DNA of 12,197 nucleotides from an uncultured Desulfobacteraceae bacterium (lineage in GTDB: Bacteria; Desulfobacterota; Desulfobacteria; Desulfobacterales; UBA2174): NCBI GenBank assembly GCA_937982505.1, contig CALJLV010000125.1:1-12197 (forward strand), in the 5' to 3' direction. Below the pieces are notes generated by a model. It did no database searches, was not told the origin of the DNA, and saw only the letters and a list, made by a program, of their open reading frames with translations. Each line of letters starts with the position of its first letter. Within the stretch, counting starts at the first letter, position 1. The translations under genes and the position numbers were made by a program. This document shows positions 1-6,164 of this stretch, in pieces.

Positions 1-2
1 CC

Positions 3-563
3 ACCGCCACCGAACCCCGGGCCATACTGGCAAACGCCGCCGAGCACCTGGTGAGGGCCCTCACCATCTCTTATTTCACCGGCCTCAGGCCAGGCCGCAG
101 CGAGCTGCTGAAAATCCGCTGGCGCCAGGTCGATCTCGATGCTAAAACGATCCTCGTTCTTTCGGCCAGCAAGGGCGGCCCCAAGGCGCGCCTGGTGCCC
201 CTGCATCCGCAGTTCGCCGAGCTCCTGGCCAAGTGGAGGGAGGCGGACGAAAAAGATCGCCAGGGCGGCAACAGGCCGCAAGAGGACTACATCATCACCT
301 ATCGGGGAAAGCCGGTGGAACGGATCATCAAGAGCTTTTCGGCCGCCAAGCGCCGCGCCGGCATCACCCGGCGATTGAGGCCGTATGATTTCCGCCATGC
401 GTTCGCCACCGCGCTGCTGGCAGGCAACGCCGATCCACGCAAGGTGAGCGAACTGATCGGCCATTCCAGGGTCGACACGACCCTATCCATTTACAATCAC
501 ACGACAACGGCCCTGAATCGGGCCGTCATCGAGCGCTTGCCCGGACTTGGAAATGATAAATAA
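3..563 (+). CDS. Tyrosine recombinase (phage/integrative-element integrase), C-terminal catalytic part, 5' end outside window
   Basis: This gene encodes a DNA strand-exchange enzyme of the tyrosine recombinase family, which would integrate and excise the element to its left. The reading frame is open from base 3, so the GTG at 51 is probably internal and the N-terminal arm- and core-binding domains lie outside the window. Counting from that GTG, the visible catalytic residues are the box I arginine (R13, in TGLRPG), the box II arginine (R115, in YDFRHAF), the GHS histidine (H138) and the nucleophile Tyr148 (in IYNH). The position that is usually the box II histidine is Tyr112, a substitution I believe occurs in some integrases. 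The gene ends at a TAA 86 bp before a partial tRNA-Pro gene, and this placement strongly supports an integrase acting at that tRNA. The family assignment is firm. Whether the element is a prophage, an ICE or a genomic island cannot be told from here. Confidence 0.93.
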   Translation, partial: TATEPRAILANAAEHLVRALTISYFTGLRPGRSELLKIRWRQVDLDAKTILVLSASKGGPKARLVPLHPQFAELLAKWREADEKDRQGGNRPQEDYIITYRGKPVERIIKSFSAAKRRAGITRRLRPYDFRHAFATALLAGNADPRKVSELIGHSRVDTTLSIYNHTTTALNRAVIERLPGLGNDK

Positions 564-571
564 TTCGTCCC

Positions 572-596
572 TTTTGGTAAATCGTATTTACCAAAA
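572..596. repeat. Perfect 11-bp inverted repeat between integrase and att site
   Basis: TTTTGGTAAAT (572-582) is followed by a 3-nt loop and its exact reverse complement (586-596). It begins 8 bases after the integrase stop codon, in a short AT-rich stretch that contrasts with the GC-rich surroundings. It could be a weak terminator of the integrase gene (TTTATTG follows) or a binding site for an excisionase, integrase arm domain or repressor. The perfect symmetry is seen directly; the role is inferred. Confidence 0.7.
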
Positions 597-648
597 TTTA
601 TTGCCCTATTTTACCTGCGATAATGGGGCGTTGGACATAGCACTGTCC

Positions 649-694
649 GTTCGGGACGCTGGGGTCGCTGGTTCAAATCCAGTCTTCCCGACCA
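649..694 (+). other. Attachment site: 3' half of a tRNA-Pro(CGG) gene
   Basis: The sequence is the 3' half of a tRNA. It has a 7-nt anticodon loop TTCGGGA (650-656, anticodon CGG at 652-654), the 3' anticodon strand CGCTG (657-661), and a variable region. The T arm follows, with stem GCTGG (667-671), loop TTCAAAT and stem CCAGT (679-683). It ends with the acceptor strand CTTCCCG (684-690), discriminator A and encoded CCA (692-694). Upstream bases do not supply a pairing 5' anticodon strand beyond the two closest base pairs, nor a D arm or a CGGGAAG acceptor strand. The gene is therefore not intact here. Integrases often recombine at the anticodon loop and leave such a 3' duplicate at the far end of the element. 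The intact tRNA-Pro is expected at the other end, left of the window. The left core boundary (about 648-650) is my estimate. Confidence 0.85.
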
Positions 695-700
695 TATTGA

Positions 701-740
701 ACAAGGCGGCCCGGCCGAATCATCGGTCGGGCCGCCTTGT
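701..740. terminator. Strong hairpin terminator after the tRNA-Pro fragment
   Basis: An 18-bp stem (701-718 paired with 723-740, one G-T pair) closes a 4-nt loop and is very GC-rich in its core. It starts 6 bases after the CCA of the tRNA fragment and is followed by TTA on the plus strand. On the minus strand it follows the amidohydrolase stop codon (741-743) directly. It probably ended the original tRNA-Pro transcript and may also stop the minus-strand gene. The T tracts are short on both sides, so termination efficiency is uncertain. Confidence 0.75.
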
Positions 741-1649
741 TTATCGATTCAAAGAGATATCGTAGAGTTGGGCCGCGTTGCGCCACAGGACCGCCTCGAG
801 AAGATCGGCGGGCAGACGGCGGGCCGCCAGGAGGCGAATCTCCCGGTCCCAGGCATAGGGGATATTGGGAAAGTCGGTACCGAAAAGGATCCGGTCGGCG
901 CGCAGATCCGTGAGCCTCGGCACGTCCGCGAAGGGCAGAAAGTCGGCCAGGGCCATGGTCGTATCCAGCCACAGGTTGTCATAATCCCGGATCAGACGCC
1001 CATAGGCGCCGAACTCGTCGGCCCCCAGGTGGGGCACGCAGATGTTCAGATCCGGATACTTCCCGAGCAGCGATTCGATATGGTCGGCACGGCAGAGCTG
1101 ACGAGGATCGCAGGCATAATGCGGGCTCCACGGCTCACGGCCCGCATGGATCAGAAGCGGTTTTTGATGGGCGCTACAGACGCGGCAGACCTCGTCCAAC
1201 GCCGCACCATCCAGGGCAAAACACTGCACATGGGCGTGCAGCTTGACCCCGCCCAAACCCAGGGCGAAAGCCTGCTCCAGGATCGAGGCCGCACCGGCTT
1301 CGCCCGGGTAAACCGTCGCCAGGCCGGTCAGGCGGGGATCATGGCGGCACAGATCGGCCATGAACCGGTTCAGTGAAGCGGCAATCCCCGGTCGATGGGC
1401 GTACTGCATGACCACCAGATGGGCCAGGCCGCGCCGATCGAGAAAGTCCACCACCGCCCGGGCGTCGAGCCGGTAGCGCACCGGCCAGGCATAGGCATCG
1501 AACCAGGAACGGACCGCCTCGAAGAGAGCCGCCGGAAAAACATGGACGTGGGCATCGATCACCGGCGGCAGATCGGCGGCCAGACAGTGGCCTTCGACAT
1601 CGTCGGGGATCGGCATCTTCATGGGAGATTCCTCAAATCCGTGGGACAT
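741..1649 (-). CDS. Amidohydrolase family protein (Amidohydro_2-type TIM-barrel metal hydrolase)
   Basis: The protein has 302 residues and appears to be a cytoplasmic metal-dependent hydrolase or decarboxylase of the amidohydrolase superfamily. Visible metal and active-site motifs are the N-terminal HxH (DAHVHVF, H34 and H36), H168 in LLIHAG, H207 in VPHLG and D259 in FGTDFPN, in the order and spacing expected for the family. No signal peptide is seen. The ATG at 1649 is preferred because GGAGA lies 5 bases upstream; an ATG at 1622 would remove nine residues and lacks such a site. The frame stays open far upstream, to about 2981, but that part is antisense to the SprT-like gene and is not real. 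The gene is divergent from the SprT-like gene. The substrate is unknown: relatives act on carboxylates such as ACMS or oxalomesaconate, and nothing nearby points to one of them. Confidence 0.88.
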   Translation of the reverse strand: MSHGFEESPMKMPIPDDVEGHCLAADLPPVIDAHVHVFPAALFEAVRSWFDAYAWPVRYRLDARAVVDFLDRRGLAHLVVMQYAHRPGIAASLNRFMADLCRHDPRLTGLATVYPGEAGAASILEQAFALGLGGVKLHAHVQCFALDGAALDEVCRVCSAHQKPLLIHAGREPWSPHYACDPRQLCRADHIESLLGKYPDLNICVPHLGADEFGAYGRLIRDYDNLWLDTTMALADFLPFADVPRLTDLRADRILFGTDFPNIPYAWDREIRLLAARRLPADLLEAVLWRNAAQLYDISLNR

Positions 1650-1691
1650 TGCTTTCTCCGGATATTTAGCAAAATTTAAAAACTGATTCCG

Positions 1692-1721
1692 GACATACCC
1701 TTCGCTTACACCCCTTGTCAA
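1692..1721 (-). promoter_or_regulatory. Possible sigma70-type promoter for the amidohydrolase
   Basis: Reading the minus strand, a perfect TTGACA (-35, 1721-1716) is followed after 18 bp by TATGTC (1697-1692), a poor -10 match. It lies in the divergent gap about 45 bp before the amidohydrolase start codon. The -35 match is exact, but the -10 is weak and the spacing slightly long, so this is tentative. Confidence 0.35.
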
Positions 1722-1748
1722 GCGGCCGCCTCGATTGAGGAGCAGATC

Positions 1749-2876
1749 GTGAAGATGCCACCACCGCTTCAATGCGATCTTGAAAAACGCATCCTGGACG
1801 GGCTGGCCTGCGAGTACCGGCAAGCCCTCTCCTGCCTGGAGGCGCCGCTGCGCCGTCGCCTGGCGCCCCCCCTGTTGCGGATCTGCGAGCTCAAGGGGCA
1901 CTGGGGCCAATGGGTTCCGGAGCGCCGCGAAATCCGCCTGAGCCGCCGCCTGGTCACCGAATACCCCTGGGGCGCGGTGCGCGACGTGCTGCGCCATGAA
2001 ATGGCCCACCAGCTCGCCGGGCTGATGGACGCCGGCGATTCGCGCCCCCACGGTGCCGCCTTTCGCCAGGCCTGCCGGCTGCTGCGGGCCGATCCGGCCG
2101 CCAGCGCCGCCTATCGTCCGTTGGACCTCCAGGCCGTCCCGGCATCGAGAACCCCCGAGGACCGGCTGCGGCGGCGGGTGCAAAAACTCTTCGCCCTCTG
2201 CGAGAGCCCCAACCCCCACGAGGCGGCCAGCGCCATGCGCAAAGCCCGTGAACTGATCGCCCGGCATGGCGTCCATCAGTCCTCCGCGGACTGGGCCGAA
2301 CCGTACATCAGCATCCTGCTGGGCCAGCCGGCCCTGCGCCATTTCCGCGACGACTATCTTCTGGCCCATCTGCTGACGGACCTGTACGCGGTGGCCGGCG
2401 TCTGGGTGCCGGCCTATGTTCTGGAAAAGGCCCGCATGGGCAGCGCCCTGGAAGTCAGCGGGCGGCCCGCAGAGGTTCAGGTGGCGGCCTACGCCCACGA
2501 TGTCATCCGTCGTGTCATCCAAGACGGATGGTGCCGGCAGCGGGAACTCAAACGCCGCGGCCAGCGTTCCCGCAGAGATTTTGCCGTGGGGGTCATCGAA
2601 GGATTCCGCGGCCAGCCCCTTGCCCCTGTCGCGGCGCCGGGGCCGTCCGCCCCGGCGTCGCGGGATCTTGTGGCCGCCCCGGATCCCGGCCTGGACGCCT
2701 ATGTCCAGCAGCGCTACCCCGGGCTGCGGCGCAGTCTCCGGGGAGCCGGCGGCCTGGACGCCGCCGCTTACGGAGCCGGGCTGGACCAGGGTCGTCGCCT
2801 GGTGATCCGCAAGGGGATCACCGGCGGGGATTTTTCCGTTGACACCCAGCCCGCGATTGCCTACCTTTCGCGCTAG
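1749..2876 (+). CDS. SprT-like zinc metalloprotease domain fused to DUF2786
   Basis: The protein has 375 residues and no signal peptide or membrane segment. Residues about 60-115 form a SprT-like zinc protease core: the metal-binding HExxH is HEMAH (H83, E84, H87), and a third likely ligand is H101 in PHGAAF. Residues about 138-175 match the DUF2786 pattern, with a helix rich in R, L and A, the phrase SPNPHEAASAM and KARELIARHG. The C-terminal 170 residues have no domain I recognise. SprT/SPRTN relatives cleave proteins bound or crosslinked to DNA, but that activity is only an analogy here. The start is GTG at 1749 because GAGGAG (1737-1742) sits 6 bases upstream; an ATG two codons in is the alternative. 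The next gene begins 49 bp downstream on the same strand, so the two are probably cotranscribed. Confidence 0.82.
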   Translation: MKMPPPLQCDLEKRILDGLACEYRQALSCLEAPLRRRLAPPLLRICELKGHWGQWVPERREIRLSRRLVTEYPWGAVRDVLRHEMAHQLAGLMDAGDSRPHGAAFRQACRLLRADPAASAAYRPLDLQAVPASRTPEDRLRRRVQKLFALCESPNPHEAASAMRKARELIARHGVHQSSADWAEPYISILLGQPALRHFRDDYLLAHLLTDLYAVAGVWVPAYVLEKARMGSALEVSGRPAEVQVAAYAHDVIRRVIQDGWCRQRELKRRGQRSRRDFAVGVIEGFRGQPLAPVAAPGPSAPASRDLVAAPDPGLDAYVQQRYPGLRRSLRGAGGLDAAAYGAGLDQGRRLVIRKGITGGDFSVDTQPAIAYLSR

Positions 2877-2925
2877 ACCGAAGCCGCCCACGGAGGCCAC
2901 CCCCTCTTCGCCCAGCGAGGCTTGC

Positions 2926-3828
2926 ATGTCCCGCGAACGGCCGATGCTGGCAGTCCTTTTCGCCGATCTGGTCAGAAGCACGCAGCTCTACGATACCCTG
3001 GGCAACCCTACCGCCCAGGCCATCGTCAACCGCTGCCTCGACCTTCTGGCGCGCGTCTGCGTGCATTACGGCGGGACGGTGGTCAAAACCATCGGCGATG
3101 AGATCATGTGCACCTTCTCCAGGGCCGACGATGCCGTCCAGGCGGCCCAAGAGATGAACAAATCCCTATCGGCTCTCAGTTTTCCGGAACTTCCCGGCTT
3201 CCAGGCGCCCAACATCCATACCGGCGTCGAGTACGGAGCGGTGATCCACCAGGCCGGAGACGTCTTCGGCGACGTGGTCAACACGGCTTCCGGCCTGGCC
3301 GGACTGGCCAAGCCGCGCCAGATCCTGGCCGGCTGCGCGGCCGTGGCGGCCCTGGCGCCCAAAACACGCCGCAGCGCCCGGTTGAATGACCGCACCGTGA
3401 TCAAAGGCAAGGGCGGAGAGCTGGAAATTTATGAAATCATCTGGGAGCAGCAGGACGTCACCCTCGTTTTGGCGCCAGGCCCCGATACCCCGGAGGCCCG
3501 GGGCGGGATCGACCTGCGATTCCGGGATCAGTTCCTGTCGGTCGATTCCCGCCGCCCTTCGGCCGGCCTGGGCCGCCAGCCCCACAACGACATCGTCGTG
3601 CCCAACGATCGGGTCTCGCGCTCCCATGCCCGCGTCGAGTACCGGCGCGGCAGATTTTTTCTCATCGATCAGAGCACCAACGGCACCTTCGTGACCGTCG
3701 AAGGAAAGCCGACCGTCCTGGTCCACCGGGAAGAGCTGGCACTGTCGGGAAACGGCCGCATCGGTCTGGGTCAGGCGGTCGCGCCCGATTCAATCGATGC
3801 CATCCGCTATTCGGTCAAGGACGCCTGA
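2926..3828 (+). CDS. Class III adenylate/guanylate cyclase domain fused to a C-terminal FHA domain
   Basis: The protein has 300 residues and no membrane segments, so it is probably cytoplasmic. Residues about 5-145 are a class III nucleotide cyclase catalytic domain. The metal-binding aspartates are D14 (FADLVRST) and D58 (IGDEIM). The base-recognition pair is K54 and D116, which favours ATP, and the ribose-positioning asparagine is N119. Residues about 196-285 are an FHA phosphothreonine-binding domain with GRQPHND (from G216), SRSH (231-234) and NGT (252-254). The arginine normally four residues after the asparagine (VNxAxR) is Gly123, which may weaken or abolish catalysis. The ATG at 2926 is chosen because GAGG lies 5 bases upstream; the open frame from 2839 would overlap the previous gene. 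The downstream neighbour is a PP2C phosphatase, so the FHA domain may read phosphorylation that the phosphatase erases. Confidence 0.88.
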   Translation: MSRERPMLAVLFADLVRSTQLYDTLGNPTAQAIVNRCLDLLARVCVHYGGTVVKTIGDEIMCTFSRADDAVQAAQEMNKSLSALSFPELPGFQAPNIHTGVEYGAVIHQAGDVFGDVVNTASGLAGLAKPRQILAGCAAVAALAPKTRRSARLNDRTVIKGKGGELEIYEIIWEQQDVTLVLAPGPDTPEARGGIDLRFRDQFLSVDSRRPSAGLGRQPHNDIVVPNDRVSRSHARVEYRRGRFFLIDQSTNGTFVTVEGKPTVLVHREELALSGNGRIGLGQAVAPDSIDAIRYSVKDA

Positions 3829-3934
3829 GGCGCCCGCCGGCAGGGTTGCACGCAGGATGGATGCGGGTTTTGAGAAGCACACGGAAAGCGTCGGATCCAA
3901 ACCCCGGAAGGGGCCAAGAAGGGCCGTTGATTCC

Positions 3935-4723
3935 ATGGCGTTACGCATCCGCATTGCCGCCGCTTCGGACCGGGGCCAGATTCGCGCCCAGAACCAGGAC
4001 TTTCACGCTTATCGCGTCCCGGATCAGGGCTGCCTCGACGACAGGGGGATACTCCTGGCGGTGGCCGACGGAATGGGCGGCCATGCCGGGGGTCAGGAAG
4101 CCTCCCGGATTGCCGTGCAGACCCTCATGTCCGCCTATTACCGTGCTTCGGACCTTTCTATCCTGGAAAGCCTCGAGCAGGCCGTGATCCACGCCAACCT
4201 GACCGTCAAGGCCCGCGCCGCCCAGGACCCGGCCTTGCGGGGCATGGGGTCGACCCTGACCGCCCTGGTGCTCCAGCACCAGGGCGTCTGTTACGCCCAC
4301 GTGGGCGACAGCCGCGGCTACCTGATCCACAACGGCCGCATGATCCAGTTCACCCGGGACCATTCCCTGGTCGCCGATCTGGTGGGCGCGGGGATCATCA
4401 GCCCCCGGGATGCGGCAAGGCATCCGGATCGCAACATCATCACCCGGGCCATCGGCATGGAGGCGGACCTCAAGGTGGATGTGGCCCGACTGCCCCACCG
4501 GCTTCAACCCGGCCAGATCTATCTGCTCTGCTGCGATGGGCTGCACGGTCAATTGAACCCGGAAGAGATTCAGGAGGGCCTGACCCGCGGCGAGGATCTC
4601 GACGACGCCTGCCGGCATCTGGTGGACCTGGCCAATGCCCGCGGCGGACCGGACAACATCACGGTTCTGGCAGCCCGGGTGGACCGCAGCGGCATCTTCT
4701 CGCGGTGGCGAAGCGGCGCTTGA
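3935..4723 (+). CDS. PP2C-family serine/threonine protein phosphatase
   Basis: The protein has 262 residues, essentially a bare PP2C domain. The metal-binding aspartates are all present: D22 (AQNQDFHAY), D45 of ADGMGGH, D201 of LLCCDGLHG and D240 of GPDNIT. The GSTLTALVL and AHVGDSRGYL blocks lie between them. It should remove phosphate from Ser/Thr residues of proteins, using two or more Mn/Mg ions. The ATG at 3935 fits the usual domain start (a SDRG motif follows within 15 residues), but its ribosome site is weak (GAAGGG, about 11 bases upstream). An in-frame ATG at 3857 would add 26 residues with no recognisable domain. The neighbouring FHA-cyclase gene suggests a phosphothreonine signalling module. 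The partner kinase is not in this window. Confidence 0.9.
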   Translation: MALRIRIAAASDRGQIRAQNQDFHAYRVPDQGCLDDRGILLAVADGMGGHAGGQEASRIAVQTLMSAYYRASDLSILESLEQAVIHANLTVKARAAQDPALRGMGSTLTALVLQHQGVCYAHVGDSRGYLIHNGRMIQFTRDHSLVADLVGAGIISPRDAARHPDRNIITRAIGMEADLKVDVARLPHRLQPGQIYLLCCDGLHGQLNPEEIQEGLTRGEDLDDACRHLVDLANARGGPDNITVLAARVDRSGIFSRWRSGA

Positions 4724-4785
4724 GCCTTGCGACGGCGTAATGAAACCGTCACCTCTGAACGCCGTGGCCCGCCTCGGGCGCTGAC

Positions 4786-5349
4786 CTATTTGCGCTGGTT
4801 GAGCGCCTTGAGCACATCATCGGTGATGTCCACCTCCGGATCAAGATAACCGATGACATTGGGATCCTTGAGGATGATGGAAAACTTCTTCTTGCGGGCC
4901 GCGTCCTTGAGAATGTCATCGGCCGCCTTGAGGATGGTGGCCACCAGCTCGCGGTCCTCGCGGGCGATGTCCTCCTTGGCGTCGGCCACCAGGCGCTGAT
5001 AATCCTTGTAGATTCTCTGGAGCTGCTCGGTCTTTTCCTTCTTTTCGCCCTCGGCCATCTGCGCGCCGCGGGTGTTGAGATCCTCCTGGAGCTGTTTGAG
5101 GGCCTGGCCCTGGCGGTCGACCTCCTTTTCCTTCTGGGCCCGCAGCAGGTCCAGGTCGGTCCGCGCCTGCTGGCCCATCTTGGATTCGCGCACCAGCCGG
5201 TTGAGATTGATGAAGCCGACCTTGCCGTCAGCCGCCTCGGCGCGGGTGGCCGCCCATGAAGCCATGAAGAGGATTCCGGCCACAAGGATCAGGATCATGG
5301 CCGGCAGCCGGCGGGCCGGGCTGTCGGGATTTGGCGTCGCTGTCTGCAT
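4786..5349 (-). CDS. skp: Skp/OmpH-family periplasmic chaperone
   Basis: The protein has 187 residues. Residues 1-39 form an N-terminal export signal, with RR at 13-14, a hydrophobic stretch at about 17-34 and a probable cleavage after AEA (37-39). The mature start DGKVGFINLNRL matches the conserved first strand of OmpH/Skp proteins, and residues about 55-155 form the long charged coiled coil that makes the tentacles of the trimer. In the family, the protein holds unfolded outer-membrane proteins in the periplasm and delivers them to the Bam complex. Family length is about 160-180 residues, so this one is complete. It is the last gene of the suf-ispD group, 31 bp after ispD, without the bamA neighbour seen in many genomes. 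AGGAG lies 12 bases before the ATG, slightly far. Confidence 0.88.
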   Translation of the reverse strand: MQTATPNPDSPARRLPAMILILVAGILFMASWAATRAEAADGKVGFINLNRLVRESKMGQQARTDLDLLRAQKEKEVDRQGQALKQLQEDLNTRGAQMAEGEKKEKTEQLQRIYKDYQRLVADAKEDIAREDRELVATILKAADDILKDAARKKKFSIILKDPNVIGYLDPEVDITDDVLKALNQRK

Positions 5350-5380
5350 GTTCCGCTTTCACTCCTTTTTGGATCTGCCG

Positions 5381-6112
5381 TTAAACGGTTGAACCGCGGT
5401 TGCCGGGGATCAATGGCGCCCAGAGACCGGCGGCCAGAATCCCTTGCGCCAGGGCCAGGTCTTCAGGGGTGGTGATCTTGATGTTGAATCGATGACCGGC
5501 GATGGTGGGCACCCGTTCTCCCAGGGCTTCCACCAAAGCCGCGTCATCGGTGGCGCTCAGCCTGCGGCGCCGGGCGTTCTGGTGGGCCCGGCGGATCAGC
5601 CCCAGCTGGAAAGCCTGGGGGGTTTGGGCCAGGCGAAGCCGGCGGCGGTCGGCGGACGCCACCACGATCCCCTGATCGTCCACCCGCTTGACCGTCTCGG
5701 CAACCGCCATCACCGGCAGGCAGCTGCCATGGCAGCGGGCGGCCGCCACGCAGCGGTCGATGAGATCCGGATCGATGAAGGGCCGGACCCCGTCATGAAT
5801 GGCCACCACCTCGTCGTCGCCGGCCTCCGTCATGGCCATCAGGCCATTGTAGACCGACGCCTGGCGCTCTGCGCCGCCGTCCACCAGTGCAATGGGCTTG
5901 CGGGGTCCCATCCGCCCCACGGCGGCCTGGCGGCACCGCTCCCGTTCACCGGCGGGCACCGACAGGACGATGCGCTCGATGCTGGCGGCGCGCTCGAAGG
6001 CGGCCACGACGTGCGCCAGGATCGGGATCCCGGCCAGTTCGAGAAGCTGCTTGGGCCGGTCGGCCCCCATGCGGACCCCTCTGCCGGCGGCGACGATCAG
6101 TGCGATGGCCAT
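5381..6112 (-). CDS. ispD: 2-C-methyl-D-erythritol 4-phosphate cytidylyltransferase
   Basis: IspD transfers CMP from CTP to methylerythritol 4-phosphate, the third step of the MEP isoprenoid pathway, in the cytoplasm. The 243-residue protein shows the full set of motifs: the nucleotide-binding AAGRGVRMG with R14, then K21 (PKQ), GGAERQASVYNGL (79-91), HDGVRP (106-111), TVK (140-142), TPQAF (164-168), TDD (188-190) and the C-terminal NIKITTPEDLALA with K212. Length matches the usual 225-240. There is no IspF fusion, and ispF is not next to it. A stop codon lies three codons upstream of the ATG at 6112, so this is the earliest possible start. The gene lies between the HPr-fusion gene (52 bp upstream) and skp (31 bp downstream) and probably shares their transcript. 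Confidence 0.95.
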   Translation of the reverse strand: MAIALIVAAGRGVRMGADRPKQLLELAGIPILAHVVAAFERAASIERIVLSVPAGERERCRQAAVGRMGPRKPIALVDGGAERQASVYNGLMAMTEAGDDEVVAIHDGVRPFIDPDLIDRCVAAARCHGSCLPVMAVAETVKRVDDQGIVVASADRRRLRLAQTPQAFQLGLIRRAHQNARRRRLSATDDAALVEALGERVPTIAGHRFNIKITTPEDLALAQGILAAGLWAPLIPGNRGSTV

Positions 6113-6140
6113 CGGTGTCTAGACCCCATGGTGCCTTGCC

Positions 6141-6163
6141 GGGCGTAACACCAAGGTACGCCC
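6141..6163 (-). other. Intergenic hairpin right after the HPr-fusion stop codon
   Basis: GGGCGT (6141-6146) pairs with ACGCCC (6158-6163), and ACC (6150-6152) pairs with GGT (6155-6157), with a 3-nt bulge and a 2-nt loop. It starts one base after the stop codon of the HPr-fusion gene and fills much of the 52-bp gap before ispD. No T run follows, so it is more likely an RNA-processing or stability element than a full terminator. Confidence 0.35.
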
Positions 6164-6164
6164 T

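Noticed and set aside
600..648. Possible 5' half of the tRNA-Pro gene
   Set aside because: There is no acceptor strand pairing with CTTCCCG and no D arm. The small GGACA/TGTCC hairpin at 633-648 does not fit the cloverleaf.
1650..2981. Long minus-strand open frame joined to the amidohydrolase (746 codons in total)
   Set aside because: The part above 1649 is antisense to the SprT-like gene, has no recognisable domain and has repetitive G/A/Q-rich composition. A good ribosome site supports the start at 1649.
4724..4785. Possible convergent terminator (GACGG/CCGTC and GCCCG/CGGGC hairpins)
   Set aside because: Stems are only 5 bp, with no T tract on either strand.
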